64,000 bases of DNA. Source: Limiplasma sp048370855. Lineage in GTDB: Bacteria; Bacillota; Clostridia; Christensenellales; Aristaeellaceae. The DNA lies in assembly GCA_048370855.1 (NCBI GenBank), contig DBGEOK010000111.1, positions 1-64,000 on the forward strand, read 5' to 3'. The notes under the pieces were generated by a model. The model was not told where the DNA came from and searched no databases. It saw nothing but the letters and a program-made list of their open reading frames with translations. Position 1 is the first letter of the stretch. The number at the start of each line of letters is the position of its first letter. Shown piece by piece: positions 8,980 through 17,590 of this stretch. The translations under genes were made by a program, and so were the position numbers.

Positions 8980-9387
8980 TCAGTCCTTTTCATCCTCGTC
9001 GTCGTCCTCGGCGTCGTTTTCCTCGTCCTCGATGACGCTTTCCAAAGACAGCTCGCTTTCAATGTCCCCAAACTCGTTTTCCGGGATATCCTCATGAATC
9101 TGCGGGATGATCTCGTCCATTGTGCTCACGGAGTTCAGGCCGATTGCGCTTTCATCCACCTCCGCCGGTTCCTCGTCGGCGCTTTCCACGCTTCCCGCGT
9201 TCATTTCCTTCAGGCAGCTCAGGCATACGTCCCGGCCGGGCAGCGCCGGCGCGGCGTTGCAAACGGAGCAAAGCTCCAGCTCGTCGCTGACCTGCTCGCC
9301 CTTCATCTCCCGCAGGCATACCTTGCAAAGCTTTTCGGTCTCCTGGATGTAGTTGAGTTCGCACCGTGGGCACTTCACCAATTTCAT
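8980..9387 (-). CDS. Zinc-ribbon protein with acidic tail, function unknown
   Basis: A 135-residue protein. The first 60 residues hold four CxxC pairs (CPRC, CKVC, CSVC, CLSC), enough for two zinc ribbons. The C-terminal half is strongly acidic and ends in a run of Asp and Glu, so it is probably disordered. GAGGAGG lies nine bases upstream of the ATG. I do not recognise a named family. A zinc ribbon plus acidic tail suggests a protein- or nucleic-acid-interaction role, but nothing in the context decides it. Confidence 0.75.
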   Translation of the reverse strand: MKLVKCPRCELNYIQETEKLCKVCLREMKGEQVSDELELCSVCNAAPALPGRDVCLSCLKEMNAGSVESADEEPAEVDESAIGLNSVSTMDEIIPQIHEDIPENEFGDIESELSLESVIEDEENDAEDDDEDEKD

Positions 9388-9504
9388 GGGCAGGTTCCTC
9401 CTCTATGCTGGGTGATCCTTGCGTTTTCATCCCGTTTGAAAACATTCCCTTGGAAACAGAATGGTAAATAGATTGCTAAATACATCCTGATATATTACGA
9501 TTTT

Positions 9505-9523
9505 ATTACGTCATTGACGTAAT
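9505..9523. promoter_or_regulatory. 19-bp palindrome upstream of the CAP gene
   Basis: ATTACGTCATTGACGTAAT is an inverted repeat, perfect apart from its single central base. It lies 24 bases before the CAP start codon in an AT-rich leader. Its position fits an operator for a dimeric regulator; the cognate regulator is not identifiable here. Confidence 0.45.
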
Positions 9524-9546
9524 TACTTAACATTTGGAGGTATCCC

Positions 9547-10401
9547 ATGAATCGAAAGCAAAAGCTGTCCATCCTTACCCTCGTCATCAGCCTGGCGCTG
9601 TGCGGCGTCGCTTTCGCGGGCAACGCGCCCACGTCGCAGTTCGGCTTCTCAGGCTGGCCTTACCGGCAAAGCACGGGCTGCCCGAACACCACCGTCTGCG
9701 AACCCACGGCAACGCAGGCCCCCACGCCGGAGCCGACGGCAATCCCCACGGAACAGCCCGCTGCCACCGCTACGCCCGAGCCCGCCGCAACGCCGGAGCC
9801 AACCCAGGCCCCCGCGCCCACTTTTACGCCGGAGCCGGAGCCCACGCCGACCGCCACAGCGGTCCCGACGCCCGTTCCCACCGCTGAGCCGACGAAAGCC
9901 CCGGCTGCCACGGCAACCCCGACCCCCGCGCCAACGGCGACAAAGACGCCCGAACCCACTCAAATTCCTACTGTGACGCCAACTCCGCCCTCCACAGACG
10001 ATGATTATACTACGGGTTCCGTCACCGCGCAAGAGGAAAATGCATTTATTTTACTGAACGCGGACCGCGCCTCAAACGGCCGTTCCGCCCTCACGCTGGA
10101 CCCGGAGCTCTGCCGGCTTGCAAGGCTGAAGAGCTGCGATATGAACGCCAACCAGTATTTTGCCCACACCTCGCCAACGCTGGGCAGCGCCTCCGACATG
10201 CTTCGCAGCAACGGGTACGCCTTTACCTCGGTTGGGGAAAACATCGCGCACCACGCCACGGTCTCCAAAGCCCAGGCCGCCTTCATGAGCAGCTCGGGAC
10301 ACCGGCAGAACATCCTCGGTACGCAATGGAAAAAGGTGGGCATCGGCGTTTGCTTCGATCAGCAGGGCTACGTGTACGTCACACAGTTGTTCGTGCGCTG
10401 A
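9547..10401 (+). CDS. Secreted CAP (SCP/YkwD-type) domain protein with Pro/Thr-rich linker
   Basis: A 284-residue exported protein. Residues 1-25 form a signal peptide (SILTLVISLALCGVAFA). Residues 50-150 are a low-complexity Pro/Thr/Ala/Glu linker built from repeats such as ATPEPT. Residues 160-284 are a CAP domain with the YkwD pattern: a LLNADRASNG start, YFAHTSP, VGENIAHH and GHRQNILGTQWKKVGIGV. Such proteins are found at the cell surface of many Firmicutes, often linked to sporulation or stress, with poorly known activity. TTTGGAGG precedes the ATG by six bases. An interspersed repeat follows the stop. Confidence 0.88.
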   Translation: MNRKQKLSILTLVISLALCGVAFAGNAPTSQFGFSGWPYRQSTGCPNTTVCEPTATQAPTPEPTAIPTEQPAATATPEPAATPEPTQAPAPTFTPEPEPTPTATAVPTPVPTAEPTKAPAATATPTPAPTATKTPEPTQIPTVTPTPPSTDDDYTTGSVTAQEENAFILLNADRASNGRSALTLDPELCRLARLKSCDMNANQYFAHTSPTLGSASDMLRSNGYAFTSVGENIAHHATVSKAQAAFMSSSGHRQNILGTQWKKVGIGVCFDQQGYVYVTQLFVR

Positions 10402-10432
10402 CGCGGGCCGAGCCTTCCGGCGAGACCAAAAG

Positions 10433-10650
10433 GGCCGCTATCCTATGATAGCGGGCAGACTGTTGACAAACCCATTTTGGAGTGGTTTGGAGGGGCCGAG
10501 GCCCCTCCAAATGAAATCGTATCGCCTGGCTTTGCCAGGCGGGCGGGGAGTTTGCGGCTTTGCCGCAAACACTTCCAACAGTCCTCGGCGGAAAAGATCG
10601 CCGAAAGGCGGGCTTTTTCGACGCCCTGGCCGCTATCCTATGATAGCGGG
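10433..10650 (+). repeat. Multi-hairpin interspersed repeat, copy A (short form)
   Basis: A core of about 167 bases (10461-10627) starts at TGTTGACAAAC and holds successive hairpins: GGAGGGGC/GCCCCTCC, CGCCTGGC/GCCAGGCG, GTTTGCGGC/GCCGCAAAC and a final CGCCGAAAGGCGGGCTTTTT segment. The core is bounded on both sides by the same 23-base sequence (10433-10455 and 10628-10650). That sequence is itself a palindrome with arms CCGCTATC and GATAGCGG, and looks like a duplicated target. Related copies lie at 44452, 46506 and 49131. In this copy the second hairpin is a simple stem; in the others its loop is expanded by about 45 bases. Confidence 0.85.
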
Positions 10651-10672
10651 ATGGCGGCCCTTTCGATTCCGC

Positions 10673-11002
10673 TCACCGCGCAAACCGGTTCATCGGCATG
10701 ACGCGACCCTGCGGGGTATAATAGCGCGGCCTGGCGCGCCAGGTAAACGGCTCCCCGCACACGCCGGCGGCCCGAAGCACGCTTCTGCCCGCCATGCTTC
10801 CGCGGGGGCGCACATAGGTGCTCAGCGCGAGGGAATTGGTTCCGTCCCCCGCCGGCAGGGGCCTGAAGGGGTCCTCCGCCGCCTTTACATGGGTAAACCT
10901 GTCTGAAAACCGGGGCTCCGCCATCAGAAGCCGGGGCAGGGCCGGCATAAGGACGGCCTCGCTTTGTTGCAGAGCCGGGCGCATCCATAAGTAGCGCTGC
11001 AT
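10673..11002 (-). CDS. Hypothetical protein, 109 residues
   Basis: I do not recognise this family. The ATG at 11002 is preceded at seven bases by GGAAAGGAG, a near-perfect ribosome binding site, which is the main reason to call it. The product is basic and rich in Arg, Pro and Met, with no signal peptide or clear membrane segment and no familiar motif; it ends in MPMNRFAR. It lies alone between repeat copy A and the engB terminator. A spurious ORF cannot be ruled out in such GC-rich DNA. Confidence 0.5.
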   Translation of the reverse strand: MQRYLWMRPALQQSEAVLMPALPRLLMAEPRFSDRFTHVKAAEDPFRPLPAGDGTNSLALSTYVRPRGSMAGRSVLRAAGVCGEPFTWRARPRYYTPQGRVMPMNRFAR

Positions 11003-11060
11003 GTAAACACTCCTTTCCAAATTGCCATAAGGAAGCTACTGCATGCTATGCTCCGCGTTG

Positions 11061-11102
11061 CAAAACGTGCGCGGGCGGGGAATCGCTTCCCCGCCCGCGC
11101 AC
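11061..11102 (-). terminator. Terminator after engB
   Basis: GTGCGCGGGCGGGGAA (11067-11082) pairs perfectly with TTCCCCGCCCGCGCAC (11087-11102) around a four-base loop. On the minus strand it is followed by GTTTTGC. A second hairpin, GCCGGAGGA/TCCTCCGGC at 11117-11139, precedes it. Both are downstream of engB and upstream of the 109-residue gene. Confidence 0.75.
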
Positions 11103-11254
11103 GGTCCCAATCCATTGCCGGAGGAACGCGGTCCTCCGGCGGTTTCTTGTTCAGCCGGCCCAGTAGCATAGAACGAAAAAGGGCTTGGGAATCGCGTCGG
11201 GGCGTTCCCGTCGGCGAGAGGCTTCCTCGCGGCCCGGGAGGAAGGCAAAGCACA

Positions 11255-11875
11255 TCACTCCCGCGCGTTCAGCGTTTGAGCCCTCGCCTCCCCGGGGCGC
11301 ATCAGCGTTTCCACGCGCTCCAGCAGCTCTTCGCGCCCCGTGCCGTCTTCGCTGGAAAAGGCGATCAGCTCCCACGGCTGCACGAGCAGGGCCCGGCAAA
11401 TGGGCGCGAGCTGTTTCATGCGCGCGCCGCGGCTGATCTTGTCCGCCTTGGTGGCGACCACGGTAAACGGGATGCCCATCTGCCGCAGGTAGCGGTTCAT
11501 CGTCATGTCGTCCTGCGTGGGCTCGTGCCGGATATCCACCAGATGGAGGACATGGCGCAGCAGCGAGCTTTCTTGAAAGTAACGCTCCATCATGACGGCC
11601 CAGCGCTTTTTTTCCGCCTTATCCACCTTGGCAAAGCCGTAGCCGGGCAGGTCCACCAGATGAAATTCCTCATTCAAAAGGAAAACGTTTATCAGACGGG
11701 TTTTTCCAGGAGTCGAGCTCGTTTTGCAAAGCTTCTTGCGGCCGCACAGCGCGTTGATGAGCGAGCTCTTACCCACGTTGCTCTTGCCCGCCACGGCAAG
11801 CTGAGGGAGCGTCACCGGGGGTTCCTCCCGGTATTCCGCCAGGCTGGTGACAAACGACGCGGATCTGATTTCCAT
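11255..11875 (-). CDS. engB: Ribosome biogenesis GTPase EngB/YsxC
   Basis: A 206-residue GTPase needed for late assembly of the large ribosomal subunit. The G1 motif is AGKSNVGKSSLINAL near residue 29. The switch region contains TSSTPGKT, G3 is DLPGYG near residue 75, G4 is TKADK near residue 143 and G5 is FSSEDGTG near residue 175. The ATG lies one base after the lon stop codon, so the two are translationally linked; lonA-ysxC is also adjacent in Bacillus. Confidence 0.96.
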   Translation of the reverse strand: MEIRSASFVTSLAEYREEPPVTLPQLAVAGKSNVGKSSLINALCGRKKLCKTSSTPGKTRLINVFLLNEEFHLVDLPGYGFAKVDKAEKKRWAVMMERYFQESSLLRHVLHLVDIRHEPTQDDMTMNRYLRQMGIPFTVVATKADKISRGARMKQLAPICRALLVQPWELIAFSSEDGTGREELLERVETLMRPGEARAQTLNARE

Positions 11876-11876
11876 A

Positions 11877-14282
11877 TCAAGATCCCCTATACGCGTTCAC
11901 GGGCGGCTTGACGGGCAAATCCATCGCCTCCACATGCGCGGTCACGGGCGCCGGCAGCCCGCGCGTCAGCGCCGCCGCCAGCACCTCGGATACGTCGTCC
12001 ACAGCGCGGATTTCCAGCTTGGCCAGCACGTTTCCGGGTATGTCCTCCAGGTCCTTGAGGTTTTCCTGCGGAATCAGCACGGTACGGATGCCCGCACGGT
12101 ATGCGGCCAACAGCTTCTCCTTCAGGCCGCCGATTGGGAGCACGCGTCCCCGGAGGGTAATTTCCCCGGTCATCGCAACCTCCTGTTTCACCGGCACGGA
12201 CGTCAGCGCGCTGACCAGCGCGGTGGTCAGCGTGACGCCGGCGCTTGGACCGTCCTTGGGCACCGCGCCCTCCGGCACATGGATGTGGATATCATGCTCT
12301 TTGAAAAATTGGGCGGAAACGCCCCACGGCTCGCAGTGCGCCCTCACCCAGGAAAGCGCGGCGCGGGCGCTTTCCTGCATCACGTCCCCAAGCTTTCCGG
12401 TAAGCTGAAGCGCGCCAGAGCCTTGCATAACGGCGCATTCCACGGACAGCGTCTCCCCGCCGACCGCCGTGTAGGCAAGCCCGTTGACCACGCCCACGCG
12501 GCTCTCGCGCTCCAAGGGCTCCCGCGTAAACCGGGGCGCGCCCAGATAGGCGTTCAGCTTTTCCGGGCCCACGACCACCTCGTTCGCCTTTCGGTCCAGC
12601 ATCTCGACCGTCGCCTTGCGAACAACGCGCGCAAGGGTGCGCTCCAGCTCGCGCACGCCCGCCTCGCGGGTATACCCCTCGATGAGCGAGCGAAGCACGC
12701 GGTCGCTCATCCGGACGCTTCGCTGCGAAAGGCCGTGGCGCTCGATTTGCTTGGGCAGCAGGTGCCGCCGGGCGATCCTGAGCTTTTCCTCCTCGGTATA
12801 GCTGGGAACCTCGATGATTTCCAGCCGGTCCAGCAAGGCCGGCGGTATGGTATCCACCGTATTGGCCGTGGTGATGAACATGACGCGGCTCAGGTCGAAG
12901 GGCAGCTCCATATAATGGTCGCGGAAGGCGTTGTTTTGCTCGGCGTCCAGCACCTCGAGCAGCGCGGCGGCGGGATCGCCCCGAAAATCGCTGCTCATCT
13001 TGTCAATTTCATCGAACAGGAAGACGGGATTCATCGTGCCGGCCTGCTTGATCCCCGTGATGATGCGGCCGGGAATCGCGCCCACATAGGTGCGGCGATG
13101 CCCCCGGATCTCCGCCTCGTCGCGCACGCCGCCCAGCGACATTTGAACGAACCTGCGGCCCACCGCCTTGGCGATCGCGCGCACAATCGACGTCTTGCCC
13201 ACGCCCGGAGGGCCGGCAAAGCAAAGGATGGGGCCCTTCATGTCGTCCTTCATGCGGAGCACGGCCAGGTATTCGATGATGCGCTCCTTCACCTTTTCCA
13301 GGCCGTAATGGTCTTCCTCCAGCACCCGCCGGGCGCGCTTCAGGTCCAGGTTGTCCGGGGTGGTCTTGCCCCAAGGCAGGTCCAGAATCCATTCCACATA
13401 CGTGCGGCTGACGCCGATCTCCGGCGTCCCCGGCGTCATGCGGGACAGCCGTTCCAGCTCCTTTTCCGCCTTTTCCCGCGCCTCGTCGTTCAACGGCGTT
13501 TCCGCCAGGCGTTCCCGAAGGTCCTCCACATCGGCGCCGTCCTTGTCGCCAAGCTCCGTCTGGATGGCCTTGATTTGCTCGCGCAGGTAATAATCCTTCT
13601 GATTTTTTTCGATCTGCTTTTTGATGCGCGCCTGAACCTGCTTTTCCACATCGGCCAGCTCGGTTTCCCGAAGAAGGATGCCGCAGAGCTCTTCCAGGCG
13701 GTCCTTGACCTTGAGCTTTTCCAGGATTGCCTGCCGGTCCTCCAGCTTGGTCAGCACGTTCGCGGCGATGATATCCGCTAGCTGGTCCGGCTTGTCGACG
13801 TCCATCACGGAGCGAAGCGTTTCCTGCGACACCCTCATGCTCGCCGTGCAGTATTCCTCAAAAAACTCATGCGTGGTGCGGACCAGCGCCTTCATCTCGG
13901 CGCTGTCCCGGGCATGGTCGTCGCGCACGGGCCGGACATCCGCCACCATGCACGGTTCTTCCTCCACCACGCTGACCAGCACGGCCCGGCGAACGCCCTC
14001 CACCAGCACGCGGATGCTGTCTCCGGGCAGGTTGAGCACCTGCTTGACCTGCGCGATGGTGCCCACGCGGCAAAGGTCGTCAAGCTGAGGCTCGTCGATC
14101 TCCGCGTCCATTTGAGCGACCAGAAAAATTCTTTGGTCCTCCATCATGGCCTTTTCCAGAGCGGCCACGCTCTTGGGACGTCCCACGTCAAAGTGGAGCA
14201 CCATATGCGGGAACACCATCATTCCCCGCAGAGGCAGCACGGGCATGCGCGTGAGCATGCTCCTGCGCGTCGTTTCCTGCAT
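11877..14282 (-). CDS. lon: ATP-dependent protease Lon (LonA)
   Basis: Hexameric cytoplasmic AAA+ serine protease for damaged and regulatory proteins. The 801-residue product has the full LonA plan: an N-terminal substrate domain, a coiled-coil region around 190-260, an AAA+ module with Walker A GPPGVGKTS near residue 355 and Walker B VFLFDEIDKM, and a C-terminal protease domain. The catalytic Ser is in PKDGPSAGV near residue 677 and the Lys in GGLKEKLLAA near residue 720. It has its own promoter (14360-14388) and a leader hairpin just before the ribosome binding site. It overlaps the engB translation unit downstream. Confidence 0.97.
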   Translation of the reverse strand: MQETTRRSMLTRMPVLPLRGMMVFPHMVLHFDVGRPKSVAALEKAMMEDQRIFLVAQMDAEIDEPQLDDLCRVGTIAQVKQVLNLPGDSIRVLVEGVRRAVLVSVVEEEPCMVADVRPVRDDHARDSAEMKALVRTTHEFFEEYCTASMRVSQETLRSVMDVDKPDQLADIIAANVLTKLEDRQAILEKLKVKDRLEELCGILLRETELADVEKQVQARIKKQIEKNQKDYYLREQIKAIQTELGDKDGADVEDLRERLAETPLNDEAREKAEKELERLSRMTPGTPEIGVSRTYVEWILDLPWGKTTPDNLDLKRARRVLEEDHYGLEKVKERIIEYLAVLRMKDDMKGPILCFAGPPGVGKTSIVRAIAKAVGRRFVQMSLGGVRDEAEIRGHRRTYVGAIPGRIITGIKQAGTMNPVFLFDEIDKMSSDFRGDPAAALLEVLDAEQNNAFRDHYMELPFDLSRVMFITTANTVDTIPPALLDRLEIIEVPSYTEEEKLRIARRHLLPKQIERHGLSQRSVRMSDRVLRSLIEGYTREAGVRELERTLARVVRKATVEMLDRKANEVVVGPEKLNAYLGAPRFTREPLERESRVGVVNGLAYTAVGGETLSVECAVMQGSGALQLTGKLGDVMQESARAALSWVRAHCEPWGVSAQFFKEHDIHIHVPEGAVPKDGPSAGVTLTTALVSALTSVPVKQEVAMTGEITLRGRVLPIGGLKEKLLAAYRAGIRTVLIPQENLKDLEDIPGNVLAKLEIRAVDDVSEVLAAALTRGLPAPVTAHVEAMDLPVKPPVNAYRGS

Positions 14283-14295
14283 GTCTATCCTCCCG

Positions 14296-14330
14296 ACGCC
14301 CGCGCGTGGATTTCAAAAGCGCGCGGGCGT
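14296..14330 (-). promoter_or_regulatory. Hairpin in the lon 5' leader next to the ribosome binding site
   Basis: ACGCCCGCGCG (14320-14330 on the minus strand) pairs with CGCGCGGGCGT (14296-14306) as an 11-bp GC stem around a 13-base loop. It stands between the lon promoter and the CGGGAGG ribosome site. Its closeness to that site makes translational or stability control possible; this is inference. Confidence 0.5.
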
Positions 14331-14359
14331 ACTTGCGGCTTCAGCGCCGTCAACATTTG

Positions 14360-14388
14360 ATTATAACGGCTTCCGCGGCCAAATGCAA
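14360..14388 (-). promoter_or_regulatory. lon promoter
   Basis: Minus strand TTGCAT (14383-14388), a 17-base spacer and TATAAT (14360-14365). It lies in the 126-base gap after lonB, so lon can be expressed separately from lonB. No CIRCE element was seen. Confidence 0.7.
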
Positions 14389-14408
14389 GGCCCTGGGACG
14401 GATTCCCC

Positions 14409-16112
14409 TTACTGCGCGGCCTCGGCTTTGCCCGCCGCCGTTTGCTCCTCCGCGGCCATCACCGGCACGGGCGCGCCCTTGGGCGCCAATGGCGCTTCCT
14501 CCCGCTCGATGGCGCTTACCGGCAGCAGCATGCGCTCGATCGCCTCGTCCAGCGTGGATATGGGCAGCACCTGGATGGTGGTGTGCTCAAAGCGTTCCAA
14601 TTGGTTATCCGCCGGGATCAGCACCGTGGTAAGCCCCGCGCGCTCCGCGGCCTCCACCTTGCCGGGCACGCCGCCTACCGGCTTGACCAGCCCGCGCACG
14701 CTGACCTCGCCCGTCACCGCCACATGCCCGTCCACAGGCCGGCCCGTCAGCGCGCTGGCGGCTACGACCGCCATCGCCACGCCCGCCGACGGCCCGTCCA
14801 CAGGCGTGCCTCCGGGGAAATTGATATGCAAATCAAAATCCTGCGTGCGGTAGCCCATGGAATGGAGCAGCGTCATCACATTTTCCAAAGAGCTGCGGGC
14901 GGTGGACTTGCGTTTGATGCGGCGGCTTTCCGCGCCGATTTCCTCTTCCTCTACAATGCCGGTGATCACCAGCTTGCCCGATCCGCGCTGCGCCACGGCC
15001 TCGATCTCCATCGTAGCGCCCTGGTAGCTTCCGACAATCGCCAGGCCATGCACCACGCCGACGCGGTTTTGCGTATCGGCGCGCTGCTCCGGCCGCGCCG
15101 CGTAGTGACCGGAATAGATCACCCATTCCACGTCTTCCGTCCGGATCTCGGTGCGTTCATCCATTTGAGCGAGGCCGGCGCACATCTGCACGATATTGAC
15201 CGCGTCGCGGCCGCAGGCGGCAAAGCGCCCCACCAGCTCCGCGTCCTCGTGGGAAAGGGCGAAGCCGGCGCGCTTGGCGGAGTTATATGCGATATCCGCC
15301 ACCTCGTCCGGCTCCAGGGCGCGGAAGAACACCTCCATACAGCGCGACCGCAGGGCGGGCGAAATTTCCTGCGGGCTGCGCGTGGTCGCGCCCACCAGGC
15401 GGAAGTCGGCGGGAAGGCCGTTTTTAAAGATATCGTGGATATAGCGCGGGATGCTGTTATCGTCCGCGTTATAATAGGCGGACTCGAGCATCACCTTGCG
15501 GTCCTCCAGCACCTTCAACAGCTTGTTCATCTGAATGGGGTGCAGCTCCCCGATCTCATCCAGGAACAGCACGCCGCCGTGCGCCTTGCTGACCGCGCCG
15601 GGCTTCGGCTGGGGAATGCCTTGCACCCCCAGCGGGCCCGCGCCCTGATAAATGGGATCGTGCACGCTGCCAATCAACGGGTCGGCGATAGCCCGTTCAT
15701 CAAAGCGCACACAGGTAGCGTCCATTTCAATAAAGGGAGCGTTTTGCGCAAAAGGCGTGCCCGGGCTCTTCTTGGCCGCCTCCAGAACCAGGCGCGCGGC
15801 GCAGGTCTTGCCGATGCCCGGAGGTCCGTAAATCAGCACATGCTGCGGATTTTTTCCGCAAAGGATGGCCTTGAGCGACTTGATGCCGTCCTCCTGCCCT
15901 ACGATATCCGCAAACTTAGCGGGCCTGACGCGCTCCGCCAGCGGCTCGCTGAGCTTGAGCGCGCGCATTTTTTGAAGGCGCTCAAACTCACGGCCGCTCT
16001 CCCGGCGGTGCGCGGGCTGCGTTTTGCGCTGCGCGCGAAGCTGCGTATAGAAATAGATGCCCACAACGACCGTAACCAATAGCTGAATGGCAAACAAAAT
16101 AGCGCTGACCAA
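14409..16112 (-). CDS. lonB: Membrane-anchored Lon-family protease LonB
   Basis: A Lon-family AAA+ protease of the LonB branch found in spore-forming Firmicutes. I set the start at the TTG at 16112 because GGAGG lies seven bases upstream and the product then begins with the membrane segment AILFAIQLLVTVVVGIYFY, as in Bacillus LonB. The result is 567 residues. An ATG-initiated reading 250 bases upstream would add sequence unlike the family. Features in order are the membrane anchor (3-25), DIVGQEDGIKSLKA, Walker A GPPGIGKT near residue 95, Walker B LFLDEIGE, and the protease Ser in DGPSAGV near residue 440 with Lys in GGVPGKVEAAERAG. The C-terminal tail is Ala/Pro rich. Confidence 0.93.
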   Translation of the reverse strand: MVSAILFAIQLLVTVVVGIYFYTQLRAQRKTQPAHRRESGREFERLQKMRALKLSEPLAERVRPAKFADIVGQEDGIKSLKAILCGKNPQHVLIYGPPGIGKTCAARLVLEAAKKSPGTPFAQNAPFIEMDATCVRFDERAIADPLIGSVHDPIYQGAGPLGVQGIPQPKPGAVSKAHGGVLFLDEIGELHPIQMNKLLKVLEDRKVMLESAYYNADDNSIPRYIHDIFKNGLPADFRLVGATTRSPQEISPALRSRCMEVFFRALEPDEVADIAYNSAKRAGFALSHEDAELVGRFAACGRDAVNIVQMCAGLAQMDERTEIRTEDVEWVIYSGHYAARPEQRADTQNRVGVVHGLAIVGSYQGATMEIEAVAQRGSGKLVITGIVEEEEIGAESRRIKRKSTARSSLENVMTLLHSMGYRTQDFDLHINFPGGTPVDGPSAGVAMAVVAASALTGRPVDGHVAVTGEVSVRGLVKPVGGVPGKVEAAERAGLTTVLIPADNQLERFEHTTIQVLPISTLDEAIERMLLPVSAIEREEAPLAPKGAPVPVMAAEEQTAAGKAEAAQ

Positions 16113-16379
16113 CGATAGACCTCCATTCGCGGAACGTTCCGTTCCCCTGTTCTGTCCCGTGGTATCTTGTGAGAAACGGGGTCGTTCCATGTATGGGGGA
16201 TGTTGGGAGCGCCGGGCGGAGAAGCCGCTCGCGGCTCTATATAAAAGGATGCTCCGGCCTTTGTCGGGAAGAAATTTCCCGGTTTCCGGCAGCCAAGGCG
16301 TCTTTGCGCGTTTGTTGGAAAGCGGGGCGAAAACCCTTCCAAAAAAGGATGCCCTTCCAAGCATCCCCGCAATTTGCCG

Positions 16380-17588
16380 TTACGCGTTTTGACGGCCAAG
16401 CAGTTTGACGGCTTCATCCAGGATCCGTTCCGCCAGGTCGCGCTTGCTCATGAGCTCCAGCGCCGCCTGCGAATTTTCAGTGACGAGCGTCGCAATATTA
16501 GTATCCGTTCCAAAGCCCGCGCCCTCGGCGGTGACGTCGTTGGCGACGATCATATCCAGGTTTTTGGAGCGGAGCTTTTTTCGCGCGTTTTCCAGCACGT
16601 CCTGCGTTTCCGCCGCGAAACCGACCAGCACCTGTCCGGGCCTCCGGCGCTCTCCCACGGCCTTCGCAATATCCGGGTTCTCTACCAAATGAAGCGTAAG
16701 GCCCTCTCCGTCCCGCTTTTTCAGCTTCTGGCCCGAATAACGCTCGGGGCGGTAATCCGCGGGCGCGGCCGCCTGGATGATGATATCCTGTTTGCCGCAG
16801 CGTTCCAGCATGGCTTCATAGAGGCTTTGCGCGGACGTAACGGCCACCGTTTCCACGCCGTCCGGCCTGGGCAGGCTTACCGGCCCGGACAGAAGCGTAA
16901 CCTCCGCCCCCCGCGCTCGAGCGGCCTCCGCCAGCGCATAGCCCATTTTTCCGGAGGAATCGTTGGTCAGGTAGCGGACGGGATCGATACGCTCTACCGT
17001 GGGGCCCGCCGTCACCAGCACGCGCACGCCCTCCAGGTCCCGCTTGGAAAGAAGCAGCCGCACGACGGCGTCCACAATTTCCTTCGGCTCGCTCATGCGC
17101 CCGGCGCCCGAATCCCCGCAGGCGAGGAATCCGCTCTCCGGTCCGACGGTCAGCACGCCGCGCCGCTTGAGCAGCGAAAGGTTATCCCGCGTCGCGGCCG
17201 CCGTCCACATGCCCGTATTCATCGCGGGCGCAAGCAGTACCGGCGCCTTGGTCGCCAGAAGCGTGGTGGTCAGCATGTCGTCGGCGATGCCATGGGCAAG
17301 CTTCGCCATCAGGTTGGCGGTTGCCGGGGCCACAAGCATGAGATCCGCCTTTTGCGCCAAAGAAATATGCCGAACATCCCACGATTCCCGGCGCTCGAAG
17401 GTGTCCAGGCACACAGGCCTCCGGCTGAGGGTTTCAAACGTCAGGGGTTGAACCAGTTTGGCGGCGTTTTGCGTCATGATGACGTCCACGCCGGCTCCCA
17501 GCTTCACCAGCCGAGATACGACCTCGCACGCCTTATAGGCGGCGATGCCGCCCGTGACCCCCAAAACGACTTGCCTGCCCTCCAGCAT
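16380..17588 (-). CDS. coaBC: Bifunctional CoaBC: phosphopantothenoylcysteine decarboxylase/synthase
   Basis: Two consecutive steps of coenzyme A synthesis. The N-terminal CoaC half (1-185) is a flavoprotein with the catalytic His in VRHISL, the PAMNTGMW motif and the GFLACGDSGAGRM loop. The C-terminal CoaB half (190-402) has TAGPTVERIDPVR, NDSSGKMG, the ADYRP stretch and FAAET. The 402-residue length is normal. The start lies two bases after the rpoZ stop, in the common gmk-rpoZ-coaBC order. The 267 bases between this gene and lonB hold GGAACGTTCC palindromes but no gene. Confidence 0.96.
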   Translation of the reverse strand: MLEGRQVVLGVTGGIAAYKACEVVSRLVKLGAGVDVIMTQNAAKLVQPLTFETLSRRPVCLDTFERRESWDVRHISLAQKADLMLVAPATANLMAKLAHGIADDMLTTTLLATKAPVLLAPAMNTGMWTAAATRDNLSLLKRRGVLTVGPESGFLACGDSGAGRMSEPKEIVDAVVRLLLSKRDLEGVRVLVTAGPTVERIDPVRYLTNDSSGKMGYALAEAARARGAEVTLLSGPVSLPRPDGVETVAVTSAQSLYEAMLERCGKQDIIIQAAAPADYRPERYSGQKLKKRDGEGLTLHLVENPDIAKAVGERRRPGQVLVGFAAETQDVLENARKKLRSKNLDMIVANDVTAEGAGFGTDTNIATLVTENSQAALELMSKRDLAERILDEAVKLLGRQNA

Positions 17589-17590
17589 GG

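Noticed and set aside
9649..10032. Minus-strand Arg/Gly-rich ORF
   Set aside because: Antisense of the Pro/Thr-repeat linker of the CAP gene; low-complexity composition is a by-product.
11847..13781. 644-codon plus-strand ORF
   Set aside because: It is the antisense shadow of lon, caused by high GC and codon bias; it is rich in His, Gln and Arg, has no ribosome site and no recognisable domain.
14283..14408. CIRCE (HrcA) heat-shock operator at lon
   Set aside because: No TTAGCACTC/GAGTGCTAA inverted repeat is present.
16131..16140. GGAACGTTCC as a LexA (SOS) box upstream of lonB
   Set aside because: The Gram-positive SOS box needs CGAAC and GTTCG separated by four bases; this palindrome has no spacer.
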